Shown: positions 10,831 to 22,900 of the stretch, in pieces
Numbering within the stretch: the stretch's first letter is position 1
Layout: each line of letters begins with the position of its first letter
Assembly: GCA_026214975.1 (NCBI GenBank)
Contig: CM047815.1
Coordinates: 76,165,299-76,229,298 of the forward strand
From: Gentiana macrophylla
Taxonomy: Eukaryota > Streptophyta > Magnoliopsida > Gentianales > Gentianaceae
Length of the DNA stretch: 64,000 nt
Direction: 5' to 3'
Notes under the pieces: generated by a model
What the model was told of the DNA's origin: nothing
Seen by the model: the letters and a program-made list of their open reading frames with translations, nothing else
Databases searched by the model: none
Program-made: the position numbers and the translations under genes

Positions 10831-12120
10831 TCTCATTACCAAACTTCTTCTTCTGCATTAATCGTTTGGCGTTCTCTTCTTCTTCTTCATTAACCGCTCT
10901 CCCCTTCTCCCTTCTCTCTTCTCCCTTCATTTTCCCATTCTGTTCTTGACCCCTTTCCAATCACAACCGTTTCTCCCTTCTCCGTTGATAAGAAGAAATT
11001 ACCGTAATTCCTTTCAATTTTGCGAAATTGGTTGGGTAATTGGCTCTTCTCCGGAAATTGGGTAATTGGCTCTTGCCGGAAATTGGGTAAGCGAAATTGG
11101 GTAATCTTTAGCTGTTCTTCGTACTTTGGTTGTTGATGATGCATAAGCTTTCCCCTTGAAACAACAACAGGTATGTTTTTTCATCTTTAATTGGTTTATT
11201 TTCGAGTTTTTAGCTTCTTTTTTGGGGTATTTGCTTAAAACGGGTGTGTTGACCCAAAACTTGTGTAAAACGGTTTTGGGTCAAAATTTGAATTTTTTTC
11301 TTCCGTTTTAGGTGTTTTTTGAACCAAACTAAAACCCTATTTGGGAAGGGCACCCTTGGGATTCGAGCCCCCAAGATCGTGTTACATTTGTGAAAGAAAT
11401 GGGAAAATCGCGAGTCAAACTTCACTAAAATCCAAAACACCCTTTTTTCCAAACTTTTTTCCAAAACACCCTTCTTTACTCATTATCCCTTTTTTTTATT
11501 TATATATTGTTTTTGTGTTTTTTAATTGTCACTTATGTTGGAGGCTTGGAAGAAGTGGGAAAAAGTTGAAGTTTTTATAATTTTGCCATAATTTTTTTTG
11601 CTGATAAACTGCTTGCTACTATCTTTGCTTTGTTCATGATTTTCATTTATCATCGCTTTCTGTGTTTGGCTGTGATTCTTGCTGTTGTATTCGTTAAAAT
11701 CACCCTTTTTTGCGTCTTGTTTACATAGGCATTTTCGTTTTATGAGGTTGTGGGTATTCAATTAGTTGAAGGGCGATGATTTACGGTTATGTGGTATCCG
11801 GGTTAGATATGTTTGAAGTGATTCAGATCTTTATATCAATTGATTCTTTGATTTATTTTATTCTCCATTTAAGTAAATGGAGTTAGAAGAAGCATGTTTG
11901 ATTTAGATCTTGTTTTAGATGTGGAATCCTTACTTACAGAGAAATGATGGAATCTTGTTTTTTCTTGTGAATGCAAACATGTAATCTGATTGCTAAGTCT
12001 AATGTCTTTCAGATGAAATTAGCTATGTGCTTCAGATGAAATTAGCTATGTCGCTATTAGCTATACCTTTCTTTACTCATTATCCCACTCTAATTACTAA
12101 CTCTGCTTTTGATACTTTTG
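10831..12120 (+). other. UTR-like and intron-like tract without a clear open frame
   Basis: The plus strand looks like a leader (pyrimidine-rich 10831-10990) ending at ACAACAACAG|GTATGT near 11170, a strong donor, followed by T-rich intron-like sequence. No convincing coding exon is found until the Ulp1-like fragment at 12128. It may be the 5' part of a decayed gene or of a transposon that carried a Ulp1 protease. Confidence 0.35.
11026..11106. repeat. short tandem repeat, unit around GAAATTGGGTAATTGGCTCTT
   Basis: Three to four imperfect units built on GAAATTGGGTAA, two of them with the TTGGCTCTT extension. It lies in the presumed leader just before the possible splice donor. Confidence 0.7.
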
Positions 12121-12127
12121 GTAGAAT

Positions 12128-12266
12128 GATCGTGGAATGTTTGTCCTAAAATACGTGGAGTTCTTGACAGACAAATTGGATGCACGTTCCATGCAAGTTA
12201 ACAAGATGAAATATTGAGAGAAAGAAGTTGGTCGGTGAACTCCTTGCTTGGGATTTCGATCCATGA
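12128..12266 (+). pseudogene. Ulp1-type cysteine protease C-terminus, decayed
   Basis: The translation RGMFVLKYVEFLTDKLDAR corresponds to the end of the peptidase C48 (Ulp1) domain. In that family the stretch before GMFVLKY normally reads NDC, with the catalytic cysteine; here the codon is CGT (Arg). After KMKY a one-base frameshift restores ERKKLVGELLAWDFDP and a stop at 12264-12266, a typical end for plant Ulp1-like proteins. The nucleophile is lost, the frame is broken and the upstream Asp and His residues are absent, so it is dead. Plant Ulp1-like genes of this type are often carried by Mutator-like elements, a likely but unproven source. Confidence 0.72.
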
Positions 12267-12807
12267 TCATTTTTAAACTTGAATTTATTGTACTTAAATT
12301 TGATGGGTGTTAAAAACTTGAATTTGATGGGTGTTAAACTTGAATTTGAATGATGTTAAAGCTAATTAACATGGTACCATACGTATCAACAGAGTGTTAC
12401 AATCCTACAAATTGTTTTGTTTGTAAAACAAGTAGTAGTGTGTTTTAGGTGTGAAACTAATTTCAACTTGTTTTTGTTACTGAAAGTTCTAAATTTGAGC
12501 TAGATTAGCTTAAAAACAAAAAGTAACCATATCCAAGGTTTACGTGACAAACACAAACAAATCAACCATTACAAGTTTACAACAAAACCCATGGATAATA
12601 TGTTTACGGAATATGGACCATAACTCAAATTAATGTCTACATTACACATTAGCAAATAATTACACCTTCGAGTCCGAAGAGTCGACTTCATTTCCACACG
12701 AATCATAGTAATACCTATATTGTGCGGGCCTTTGCCTTTCATCTTCTTCTTCCTCTTCCATTTCAATGGCGATTTTTCTCATCGGTTCCTCAAAATCCTC
12801 CATTTCC

Positions 12808-12970
12808 TTAATCCTCTTTTAAGTATTCTTTACGTAGAATATCTTCAAGTTCCTTAATGTCTTTCATCATCTCTTCATATTCCTGGCGTTGAAGATCTTC
12901 AATCTCCTCAATACTCAATACACCATTCTCATCATTCTTAGCCACCAATCCTTCATCCAAACCAATTATA
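12808..12970 (-). other. acidic, charged reading frame of unknown origin
   Basis: On the minus strand an open stretch reads NGVLSIEEIEDLQRQEYEEM then MKDIKELEDILRKEYLKED and a stop at 12810-12808. It is rich in Glu and Lys with heptad-like spacing that could form a coiled coil. There is no in-frame ATG and no obvious splice acceptor. It could be an exon of a decayed gene; I do not recognise the family. Confidence 0.25.
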
Positions 12971-13297
12971 CTATTACTATAATTATCGAAAAATAAAAAA
13001 ATATGACACTTAAGAAATTAATTACCGTTCATGGTTCAAGTAGAATGGATTAGGAGATGAAGCTTGAAAATTGGATCCGACGAGGAGGAAGAAATTCAAT
13101 GGGAATCAACTAAATTCTGGAAATCCACGGTAGTTAAAAAAATAAAACAGAGGAGGAAGAGGGTCATGGCTCAAAGCAAGCCTCATTTCATCTCCTCTAT
13201 CTTCAAGATATCTCATTCATCTTATTAAAAACAAAATTACCATAAAAAAGGGTTTTGATTCCAAAGAGAGATGGCCCAACAACATATTTCCCCACAA

Positions 13298-13535
13298 GAA
13301 CAAACACCCAGACATACCGTTAAAAACAATGAAGAGAAAAAAAAAACGCAGCAAGAGTAAAACGCAGAAAAATCGCACCAAGAAAGAGAACAAACACCCA
13401 GACATACCCGAATATCAATTATAAGTTGTCGCACCCAGAAAAATCGTTTCAATCAAGAATAAATAAAACAATGAAGAGATAAAAACGCAGCAAGAGCATA
13501 ATCACCGTTAAAAACGCATTAATTTCAGACATACC
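13298..13535. repeat. imperfect duplication with AACAAACACCCAGACATACC motif
   Basis: A block with ACAAACACCCAGACATACC, then AACAATGAAGAGA and AACGCAGCAAGAG, occurs at 13298 and again from 13387, the second copy expanded by about 50 bp. A shortened CAGACATACCGTTAA recurs near 13527. No gene is visible. Confidence 0.65.
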
Positions 13536-13785
13536 GTTAAGAGCTGCAGAATCACTTAGGGGGCGCTGGTGTTGGGAGGGGAGGAGAGGCTGATTTAGGC
13601 GCTGCAGGAGAGGCTGATTTTGGCACGCTGAAGGAGAACGACAAAATTAGGGTTTTGGTTTTTTGGGTGTGTGATGCTTTATATAGGGTGCCAAGAACGA
13701 GCTCAATTATCAGACGAATCGAGTTCAGTCTTGTCATAACGTCTCGAAATGAATGAATCATATCACGTTCGATCGACTCGGATTA

Positions 13786-16105
13786 CCGTAATCGCCTTAA
13801 TCGCCCTAATCACAGTAATCGCCTTGGGCGAACCTCGATCTAACGTCCTATTATGATTAATCAATCAGGATCACATTACACATAATAAGATGTTAGATCG
13901 AGGTTCGATCAAGGCGATTAGTGTGATCCGAGTTGATCAATCATAATAAGTTGTTAGATCGAGGTTCGATCAAGGCGATTATTGTGATTAGGGTTGATTA
14001 CACATAATAAGATGTTAGATCGAGGTGCGATCAAGGCGATTACTGTGATCAAGGTTGATTACACATAATAAGATGTTAGATCGAGGTCCGATCAAGGCGA
14101 TTACTGTGATTAAGGTTGATTACACATAATAAGATGTTAGATCTTGGTGCGATCAAGACGATTACTGTGATCAAGGTTGATTACACATAATAAGATGTTA
14201 GATCGATGTCCGATCAAGGCGATTACTGTGATCAAGGTTGATTACACATAATAAGATGTTAGATCGAGGTCCGATCAAGGCGATTCATCGTGATCAAAGT
14301 ACATTACACATAATAAGATGTTAGATCGAGGTTCGATCAAGGCGATTACTGTGATTAGGGTTGATTACACATAATAAGATGTTAGATCGAGGTGCGATCA
14401 AGGCGATTACTGTGATCAAGGTTGATTACACATAATAAGATGTTAGATCGAGGTCCGATCAAGGCGATTCATCGTGATTAAGGTTGATTACACATAATAA
14501 GATGTTAGATCTTGAGTGCGATCAAGACGATTCATCGATCAAGGTTGATTACACATAATAAGATGTTAGATCGAGGTCCGATCAAGGCGATTCTTGTGAT
14601 CAAGGTTGATTACACATAATAAGATGTTAGATCGAGGTCCGATCAAAGCGATTATCGTGATCAAAGTACATTACACATAATAAGATGTTAGATCGAGGTT
14701 CGATCAAGGCGATTCTTGTGATTAGGGTTGATTACACATAATAAGATGTTAGATCGAGGTTCGATCAAGGCGATTCTTGTGATTAGGGTTGATTACACAT
14801 AATAAGATGTTAGATCGAGGTCCGATCAAGGCGATTCTCGTGATCAAGGTTGATTACACATAATAAGATGTTAGATCGAGGTTCGATCAAGGCGACATCT
14901 TGTGATCGGGGTTGATTACACATAATAAGATGTTAGATAGAGGTTCGATCAAGGCGATTATTGTGATCAAGATACATTACACATAATAAGATGTTAGATC
15001 GAGGTTCGATCAAGGCGATTACTGTGATTAGGGTTGATTACACATAATAAGATGTTAGATCGAGGTCCGATCAAGGCGATTACTGTGATCAATGTTGATT
15101 ACACACAATAAGATGTTAGATCGAGGTTCGATCAAGGCGATTACTGTGATCAGGGTTGATTACACATAATAAGATGTTAGATCGAGGTTCGATCAAGGCG
15201 ATTACTGTGATCAAGGTTTATTACACATAATAATATGTAAGATCGAGGTTCGATCAAGGCGATTACTGTGATTAGGGTTGATTAAACATAATAAGATGTC
15301 GATCGAGGTTCGATCTGAAGTTGATTACACATAATAAGATGTTAGATCGAGGTCCGATCAAGGCGATTCTTGTGATCAAGGTTGATTACACATAATAAGA
15401 TGTTAGATCGAGGTCCGATCAAAGCGATTCTCGTGATCAAGGTACATTACACATAATAAGATGTTAGATCGAGGTTCGATCAAGGCGATTCTTGTGATTA
15501 GGGTTGATTACACATAATAAGATGTTAGATCTTGGTGCGATCAAGGCGATTCATCGTGATCAAGGTTGATTACACATAATAAGATGTTAGATCGAGGTCC
15601 GATCAAGGCGATTACTGTGATCAAGGTTGATTACACACAATAAGATGTTAGATCGAGGTTCGATCAAGGCGATTACTGTGATTAGGGTACATTACACATA
15701 ATAAGATGTTAGATCGAGGTTCGATCAAGGCGATTAGTGTGATCCGAGTTGATCAATCATAATAAGTTGTTAGATCGAGGTCCGATCAAGGCGATTACTG
15801 TGATCAAGGTTGATTACACATAATAAGATGATGTTAGATCGAGGTTCGATCAAGGCGATTAATGTGATTAGGATTGATTACACATAATAAGATGTTAGAT
15901 CGAGGTTCGATCAAGGCGATTACTGTGATCAAGGTTGATTACACATAATAAGATGTTAGATCGAGGTCCGATCAAGGCGATTACTGTGATCAAGGTACAT
16001 TACACATAATAAGAAGTTAGATCGAGATTCGATCTTGGCGATTACTGTGATTAGGGTTGATTACACATAATAAGATGTTAGATCTTGGTGCGATCAAGGC
16101 GATCC
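13786..16105. repeat. minisatellite, 61-bp unit, about 38 copies
   Basis: A head-to-tail array whose unit contains ACACATAATAAGATGTTAGA followed by TCGAGGTCCGATCAAGGCGA and a TGTGATCAAGG stretch. The period is 61 bp, with occasional 57-64 bp units. Units differ at a few fixed sites (GTTCGATC or GTCCGATC, GTTGATTACAC or GTACATTACAC, GATCGAGG or GATCTTGG). The variant with GTTGATCAATCATAATAAGTTG appears near 13940 and again near 15745. The first unit (about 13786-13862) is inverted relative to the rest. There is no coding potential; units abut without unique spacers, so it is not CRISPR-like. Confidence 0.95.
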
Positions 16106-17380
16106 TGGGTTCATAAACCAACAAGAAATGTCTCAACTGCTTATCACATGAAATTACCATCGGCAAAGCTTTACCTATGGGGGCCATTCATTTCATCTCA
16201 GAATCATAAATACTTGTGTCAATTCCCAATTCAACTCTCAATTTTTCACACAACTCACCATATGAAATATTTTTTTTCACAAATATGGTCGTCGACAATT
16301 TTTCTACTTCATGATTCACGAATGACCAATGATTTGGCGGGTAACCCGTTTTTCCGGCGATGATCGGCGGTTATCCGTTTTCCGACAACAAAAACTAATT
16401 TCCCGACATTGATTGGGGACACCATAATCAGGAACACTTTGCAGATATCAAATTAAAACCTTAAAAGAAAAAGGCAAAGTTAGAAAGAAAATCGGTGAGA
16501 GAGATGAATCAAATGGCTTCTTGTTTGTGGGTTTTCTTTGTTCAACAACTCTTTTCTTGCAACTCGTTTCGAGTCAGTATACACGATCGGAGACTCACGG
16601 TTGGACCACCATTGGACCACCATTTTGTTTATGATCATAAACCCAAAATTGAGCAAAAATAAAAGTTCTTCATCTAATCTTAAACCTTTATGAACCAGAA
16701 TTTGCTTTCAAACACAATTTATTCAAGCATATCAAACAACTTGTGGCATTTTCTTCAATACCAGCAATTTAATTTAATCAATCAATCAAGATACACTCCA
16801 TTAAACCCTATACAAATTAAACAATGTCATTTAATCAAGAAACAAATGGGATCAAACCACACAAATGGGGCTTCTAATAGGAAGTTAACTCACCAAAATA
16901 TATGAACTCAAATAGGCAGAATGACCAAAAATCGAGCTATACTGAGATATATGAAAGTGGAAATGATTTGGTGGGGAGCCCGGATGATGAAAGTGGAAGA
17001 GAACAGAGGATAGACGTTGAAGTAGAAAACTAATTTCCGGCAATGATTTGGTGGGAGCCCGTTTTCCGGCGATGATCGGCGGTTTTCCGACAACAGAAAC
17101 CCAGAAACTAATTTCCGATATTGATTGGGGATTTGAGAGAGAGATAATGAGAGACATTAATCACTTTGGATAGTAAATAGGGGTAGAATAGGTATTATAC
17201 ACAAAACAGCCTTTTTAACTCATTTTTTCACAAAAAAACCTTTACACATGACTTTTTGGGTCAAATAGCCGTATTAACTCAACCCCCCTAAGTATAAAGC
17301 CCAACGCTTGGGGGGAAAGAAACCGAAAACAAAAAGAAAAGAAAAACCTACACTGTATTTAACATCTTTTACACCTTCTC

Positions 17381-17413
<33 letters not shown>

Positions 17414-18120
17414 AATTAGAATGTTCAGAGAGATCATCGATTTGATTCTTTTATAAGCCGTTGTGTTGAAAAACTCGTAATCAAGTCTTAACCATAAGTA
17501 AAAGTCAGACTCTACAAAAACGATCCGAATCGAATTCCGGATTAGGCGGGCCAATTGATCCCGAATACCGAATACCGAAAGCTTTAAGTAAAAGAAAAAG
17601 AAAAAGAAAAACAAAGAAATTTTATACGGAATTATGAACATCTAATGCGGGCTGAGCTAGACTAAAAACTATACAAACAAAGGAAAGACCATGTTAAACA
17701 TCTTTTGTATGGTCATGTAATGCGGGGTGAGTTTGGTCTGGTTTCAATGGGTTTGGTTTCGTGTTTGGATTTCATTATTTAATGACCAGTTTAGTTGGAC
17801 AATATTATGCTCCAAACTCAAACCAAAGAAATATGAGACCAATTTTTAGAAAAATGACCAAGAATTCCTCATAAAGGACCAATTTAATGAAACCCTGGTT
17901 TCAAAAGTATCGTCTCCCTTCAATCCAAAACAGAATAATAATATCAACTTCATCGATCTACTGACGTGTCCAATGAAAATGTGGTAGAAGAGGCACCTAG
18001 AATGTGTGGAAGATGCTAGTGGACCCGATGTATTGCGAGGAAGGCACGCCGTCCCAAACATCCATATAGTTGATACGATGATGACGAGATCAGTGAGATG
18101 TGATTAACAATTATATTGAC
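16106..18120. other. non-coding interval with a dispersed 90-bp repeat
   Basis: No gene is recognised. A roughly 90-bp segment at 16328-16420 (AATGATTTGG, CCGGCGATGATCGGCGG, TTGATTGGGGA) recurs at 17042-17131 in the same orientation, with a third partial copy near 16961-16981. The rest is AT-rich. Confidence 0.6.
17382..17412. repeat. poly-A run (31 nt)
   Basis: An uninterrupted A run that may be a retroposon tail; no body is recognised upstream. Confidence 0.9.
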
Positions 18121-18129
18121 CCTGAATAT

Positions 18130-19391
18130 GAGGAAGGCACAATCCCTATTATCCTATTCGCTTGGAGCTTTGGAGGCCTTGAAGGAGAGCAAATCATCAA
18201 ATTGCTAGGTAAATCCATCTTTTGCAAATTCCTCGTCTAGAAACTCACTGATTTGTGGAAACTTAAAGGAAAACTGGGAGTTAAATACCTAGATACGGAT
18301 TTTATGTCATTCGATTTGCCAAAATGAATGACTACAAAACCGCTTCAGAGAACGGTCCATAGGTTATCCATGGCCATTACCTCCCCTTCTCTAAATAGAA
18401 ACCATTCTTCGATCTTTTATCAACAAAGATAAAATCAACACTAGCTTGGGTGTGATTCAGAAATTTTCCTTTGGAACTGTTCCGAATGCCAATCATGTGT
18501 AGACTAGGAAATCTGATAGGTAAGATGGTGAATATTGATCCAATACCTTTGTAAATATCCGAACAAGGTTCGCCAGGGTGTGTGCAAAGATCAATTCAGA
18601 ACAAACTCTGAGACAAAATATTCTTCTAAATGGAAGAAGATTTAGAGTGGTATACGAGAGAGTGCAAACAATCTGCTTCAAATGTGGACAATTTGGGCAT
18701 GGGGAAGAAGAATTCCCCAAGCTGTGAGATGTTCCAACAGAGAATGGTCCAGGCTTCAATGCTACAAAGACGAAACATATGGGTCCAACAGCTGAGAAAC
18801 CCTTTGGACCATGGATGATAGCTACAAACTGAAGAAGCGTCCTACTCCTAGTAATATGACATATGGTGGTAATGCAATAACACATGTTGATCCAGACATT
18901 AATAAACAACCCTTGAGCCCGAAACAAAACGATGGTTCGATATTTGATGTGCTCAATGAAGAGAAACAAGAGAAGGATTAAGAATATGAAGATGGTCAGA
19001 ACGAGGCACCAGAGGAAGTGAGAAAATTAAGGCACCAAGTAGAAGAGATTGGATCCCATGGTGGCCCAAAACAAATGGTGGAAATAACTAAGGAAAATGG
19101 CATAAGAAAGGAACCAAAACTTAGACTAAAGATGGTAACAACAAGGGTGTTGATGATATAAACTTTCAGATGGACCAAGATATTACTGTGAGAACTTCAG
19201 AGGCCCCAAAACGGAAAGATCATGATAACGATACAAGGAAGAATGCACCAAATAAGAAAGTTGTACCTTCAAAACTGAGAGCAGTCAGCACATCTCGTAT
19301 GCCTCTAGTGGAAATAGCAAATGCAACCTCAAAATCGGTGCCAGGTACATATGCTAAAATTGTAAGGAAATCAACCGAGTTGGCGCACTAA
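18130..19391 (+). pseudogene. LINE ORF1 (DUF4283 plus zinc knuckle), decayed
   Basis: Plus-strand pieces in shifting frames follow the order of a plant L1-type ORF1 protein. IIKLLGKSIFCKFL, LWKLKGKLGVKYL and ENGP-VIHGHY come from the DUF4283 RNA-binding fold. RLGNLIGKMVNIDPIPL and RFARVCAKIN precede the knuckle. The zinc knuckle CFKCGQFGHGEEEF has Phe where the last zinc-binding Cys belongs. A basic, hydrophilic tail ends TYAKIVRKSTELAH and a stop at 19391. There are several in-frame stops and frameshifts. ORF2 does not follow; the sequence changes directly into an LTR. The protein would have packaged LINE RNA; this copy is inactive. Confidence 0.8.
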
Positions 19392-19593
19392 AAAAAAATT
19401 ATTTCCCTAATCGAGCAACAAATTCCTATAAAATATTTAAACATTAAAGAAGTAGACAAAGATTCATACCAGATTGATCCTATGGATCTATGCTTTGTCT
19501 GATAGTTTTTGCATCAAGCGCGTAGCCGCCCATGCTTTCGGCCTCTAGCGGTGATCCACACGAACCGCTGTCGAAATTCTTAGAGGACTGCTA
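19390..19593 (-). mobile_element. outer family A LTR, left segment (3' part, truncated)
   Basis: Reverse-complemented, this resembles the last part of the family A LTR at 20200-22189 (CGTGTG, TAGAGGCCGAA, GGGCGGCT landmarks). It stops in a T run about 45 bp short of the expected LTR end, where it meets the LINE ORF1 stop codon. It is contiguous, once the Copia is removed, with 50425-51542 and 53761-54057. Confidence 0.7.
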
Positions 19594-19924
19594 TGATGAA
19601 GTTTGTAGAATTACAAACAAACAAAATAAAATGCGGAATTATTATTGATCAAGTAAAGATTACAAGGTGATTACAATGCTGCTGATCATGGGATATTTAT
19701 AGCTTCATACACCTCATGGATCAGTCAGAAGAAAGTTACACGCGGTTATAACAAACTATAACATAATAAACGCTTTCTAGTTTACATCATACTGAAAGTG
19801 ATCAGCAGGATGCTGAGGCTTCCACACTGTCAGTAGGCTTCTATACTATCAGCAGGCTGCTGGTGTCCTCATATCATCAGCAGCTTGTGCACTCAGCATT
19901 CCTTTCAGCCTATATACTGTAACA
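19594..19924 (-). repeat. Copia 3' LTR
   Basis: 331 bp, beginning TGATGAAGTTTG and ending ACTGTAACA on the plus strand. It pairs with 48978-50419 but has about 43 bp, including a segment near 19790-19835, that the 5' copy lacks. Confidence 0.92.
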
Positions 19925-19942
19925 CCCCCTCAAGCTGAGAGT
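19925..19942 (-). other. Copia polypurine tract
   Basis: On the minus strand CAGCTTGAGGGGG abuts the 3' LTR start (TGTTACAG). It primes plus-strand DNA synthesis in LTR elements. Confidence 0.8.
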
Positions 19943-19974
19943 GGTACATTAACATCTTACACTCATCATTCCTT

Positions 19975-22900
19975 TCAGCTACTTGAATTCCAGAAGATCT
20001 TTGAAACTCTCATTTTATCTAATAGATAAGAGAAAATAGGTCCATCCAAGGCCTTGGTGAGGATGTCAGCTATTTGTTCTTTTGTATTGACTGGAAGAAG
20101 TTTGATGAGCCCTGATTTGACTTTGTCTCTCACAACATGGCAGTCAATTTCAATATGTTTGGTTCTTTCATGAAAGACAAGATTGTGAGCAATGTGCATT
20201 GTTGAAATAGTGTCCTAAACCCAATCGGGTTGGACCGGATCCACCGGGTTGGATCATTTCTACTATTTCTTTATGTTTATACATATACTAAATGGTTTTT
20301 TTTATTATATATTTGTTCGTTTAACGGACCAATTACGATATTGTATATATGATAATGTTCTTAGTGTCAAACTGTGAAAGAGAAACCATGATAGTGATTA
20401 TGGTTGATGAGATCTCGACTCACTTTAAACGGTTTGATACTTAAATGTCTCTAGTCGTATGTATTATCAAACAGGACATTGATAGTACGATTAGACTAGC
20501 ACGTATTAGATGTCTTCTATCTTATTGAAGATAGGGATAGATCTACGTATTATATGTCTTCTATCTTATTGAAGATATGGATAGATCTCGTCTATCAAAG
20601 TGTTGAGACACTTGGACTGTACGTGGACGTGTATTACAAAATGCATACGTTAGACTGACCCACTTACTTTATTGAGGTCGCACTATGTGGCGGTTGTGTA
20701 ATTATCCTAAGACCGGAGTCTTCATGGCATCACGGTGTGGATTGTCATACTTTGACACTAGTGAGGTTTCCCCTAGCCATGGGGCGATCATGCGGTAGTG
20801 ATTGAGTGTGATACTGAAGCATGCGTAGGATTCATGTTGCTCGTCCGGAAATCGCATATCCTATGAATATGAGTGAATATCCGAAACGGTCTTCTTATAA
20901 AGAATGTCTTACTCTCGTGAATCTTTGCAAAGTGGAAGTAAACGAGTTACTTCAAGAGAGCATGATATCCAGATTATAAGATACGGTCGTTGATGTTTGA
21001 CACTCGACGTACGACCGTATGGATATTATTACAGCGATAGGATTCTATTTACATGGTAACTGTTTCACATGAAAGGTAGTAGTCGTTGCATTTGACTCTT
21101 CCAATGATTGGGGGTCACGGTGTGTTGCTAGACGCCATCACGTGATTGTTAGGTATGAAGGGCATTTTCGTAATTTGCACTTTATGTCTACGGCCAACAT
21201 ATTCGGAAGCCTATCGGGTCACACTCATAAGAACATCTAGCCGGATTAAAATGCGGTTATAGCGATAACCAAATAAGGAAAGTTTTATCTCGACTATAAA
21301 GTATTATAGTGATAAATTAATATGGTGGTATTTATTTATTATGAATAAATATAATACAAGATATTAATTATGTTGATTAATTAAATATACATATAGTGTA
21401 TATATCTCGAAATATATATTGTGTATATTGATACACATGTATTTTGTAAATTAATTAATCACAGCATTATATTAATTAAAGAATATTCTGGATACCAATA
21501 TTAGGCTATTTGGGGCGCCACTTTCATGAGTATATGATACAATTGGATTGTGTAATTTAATTAATAAGATTACCATAATATTAATATTGGATATTAATCG
21601 AATTTTGGGAAAATAGAATTATGGTAATAAGATAAAGATATTCAATATAAATATTGACAATATCCTAGATTTATTTAACATGAGATATTAAATAAAAGAG
21701 ATAAATCAACCAAAGTGATTTTCCTTATTTTATTAGGAAAATGTTTTATTTCTCCCCAATCTACTAGGAAGTTTCTCCCAATCAGATTGGGATTACTAGA
21801 TGGCGCCACACACCTTACAAAAGCAAGGGGTTGGCTAGCTATTTTGATCATAACAATTTCAAGAGACTAATAGTTTCTTGTGAAAAATAGAGAGCTTCTT
21901 GAGAGATATTTGTGAGAGAGAAAAGGTCGGTCTAGCAACTGAGTTTTTCTAGTAGCAATCCAATGGTGGATTCCGGCGGGTTGTTCGTGTGAACTAGTGG
22001 TAGAGGCCGAACGCTTGGGCGGCTCCATGCACCACTACTCTCCTTAGACGGTCAAAGCGTCGATCTTTTAGATCAAGCAATGTAACCACCGTCTACTATC
22101 TTGTTATGTTTGTTGCTTAAATGAAGTCGATCCTGGTTAAAGGAAATAAATTTTTGAATTCCGCTGCGTTCCGTATAGATTTCCTAACATGCATTGCACT
22201 AGCATTGTCACAAAATAACACAACAGACAACTGAACTGGAATTTGTAAATCCTGTAGTAAATAGATAAGCCACTGGATTTCACAAACTGCATTTGCCATG
22301 GCCCTGTACTCAGCCTCTGATGAGCTTCTAACAATTGTTGTTTGTTTCTTTGCTTCCAGGGGATTAGAGCATCTCCTAGAAACATCATATAACCTGATAC
22401 TGATCTTTTTGTTTCCGGACAACCAACCCAATCACTATCTGTAAAACCCTTAAGTGCAAGATCATTGTCTGCTGGGAAGAAGATTCATTGGTCTTCAAGT
22501 ACGTCAATAGTCTAGAAGCTGCCTTCATGTGATTTTCAATAGGAGTGTCCAGAAATTGACTTAGTTGTTGTACTGCAAAGGCAATATCTGGTCTGGTAAA
22601 AGTGAGGAAATAAATTTACCCACTAGGGATCTATATGCAGTGTTATCTTCTAAAAGTGGTGAATCACTATGTTGTAAAGTCTACTTGGACTCCATAGGTG
22701 TCTTAGCAGGTTTGGCTCCCAAAAATTCATATTCTTCTAGGAGGTTAAGTGTGTATTTTATTTGTGAAATGGATATGCCTTTTGGACATCTAGAAGCCTC
22801 ATGCCTAGGAAATATCTCAATTTTCCAAGATCTTTGATGGTGAACTGTTGGTGTAACGCATCCTTAACTTGCTGAATTAACTCTTCACCTGGGGCTAGCA

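Noticed and set aside
13552..13761. Minus-strand proline- and serine-rich 69-codon frame ending TPAPPK
   Set aside because: Low complexity at its C-terminus, a duplicated AAPKSASP stretch from a DNA repeat, no domain and a poor start context.
13786..16105. Possible CRISPR-like array
   Set aside because: Units abut directly with no unique spacers and the context is a plant nuclear genome; it is a minisatellite.
19170..19391. Independent small gene starting MDQDITVRTSEAP
   Set aside because: It is the hydrophilic C-terminal tail of the LINE ORF1 protein, in the right order after the zinc knuckle.
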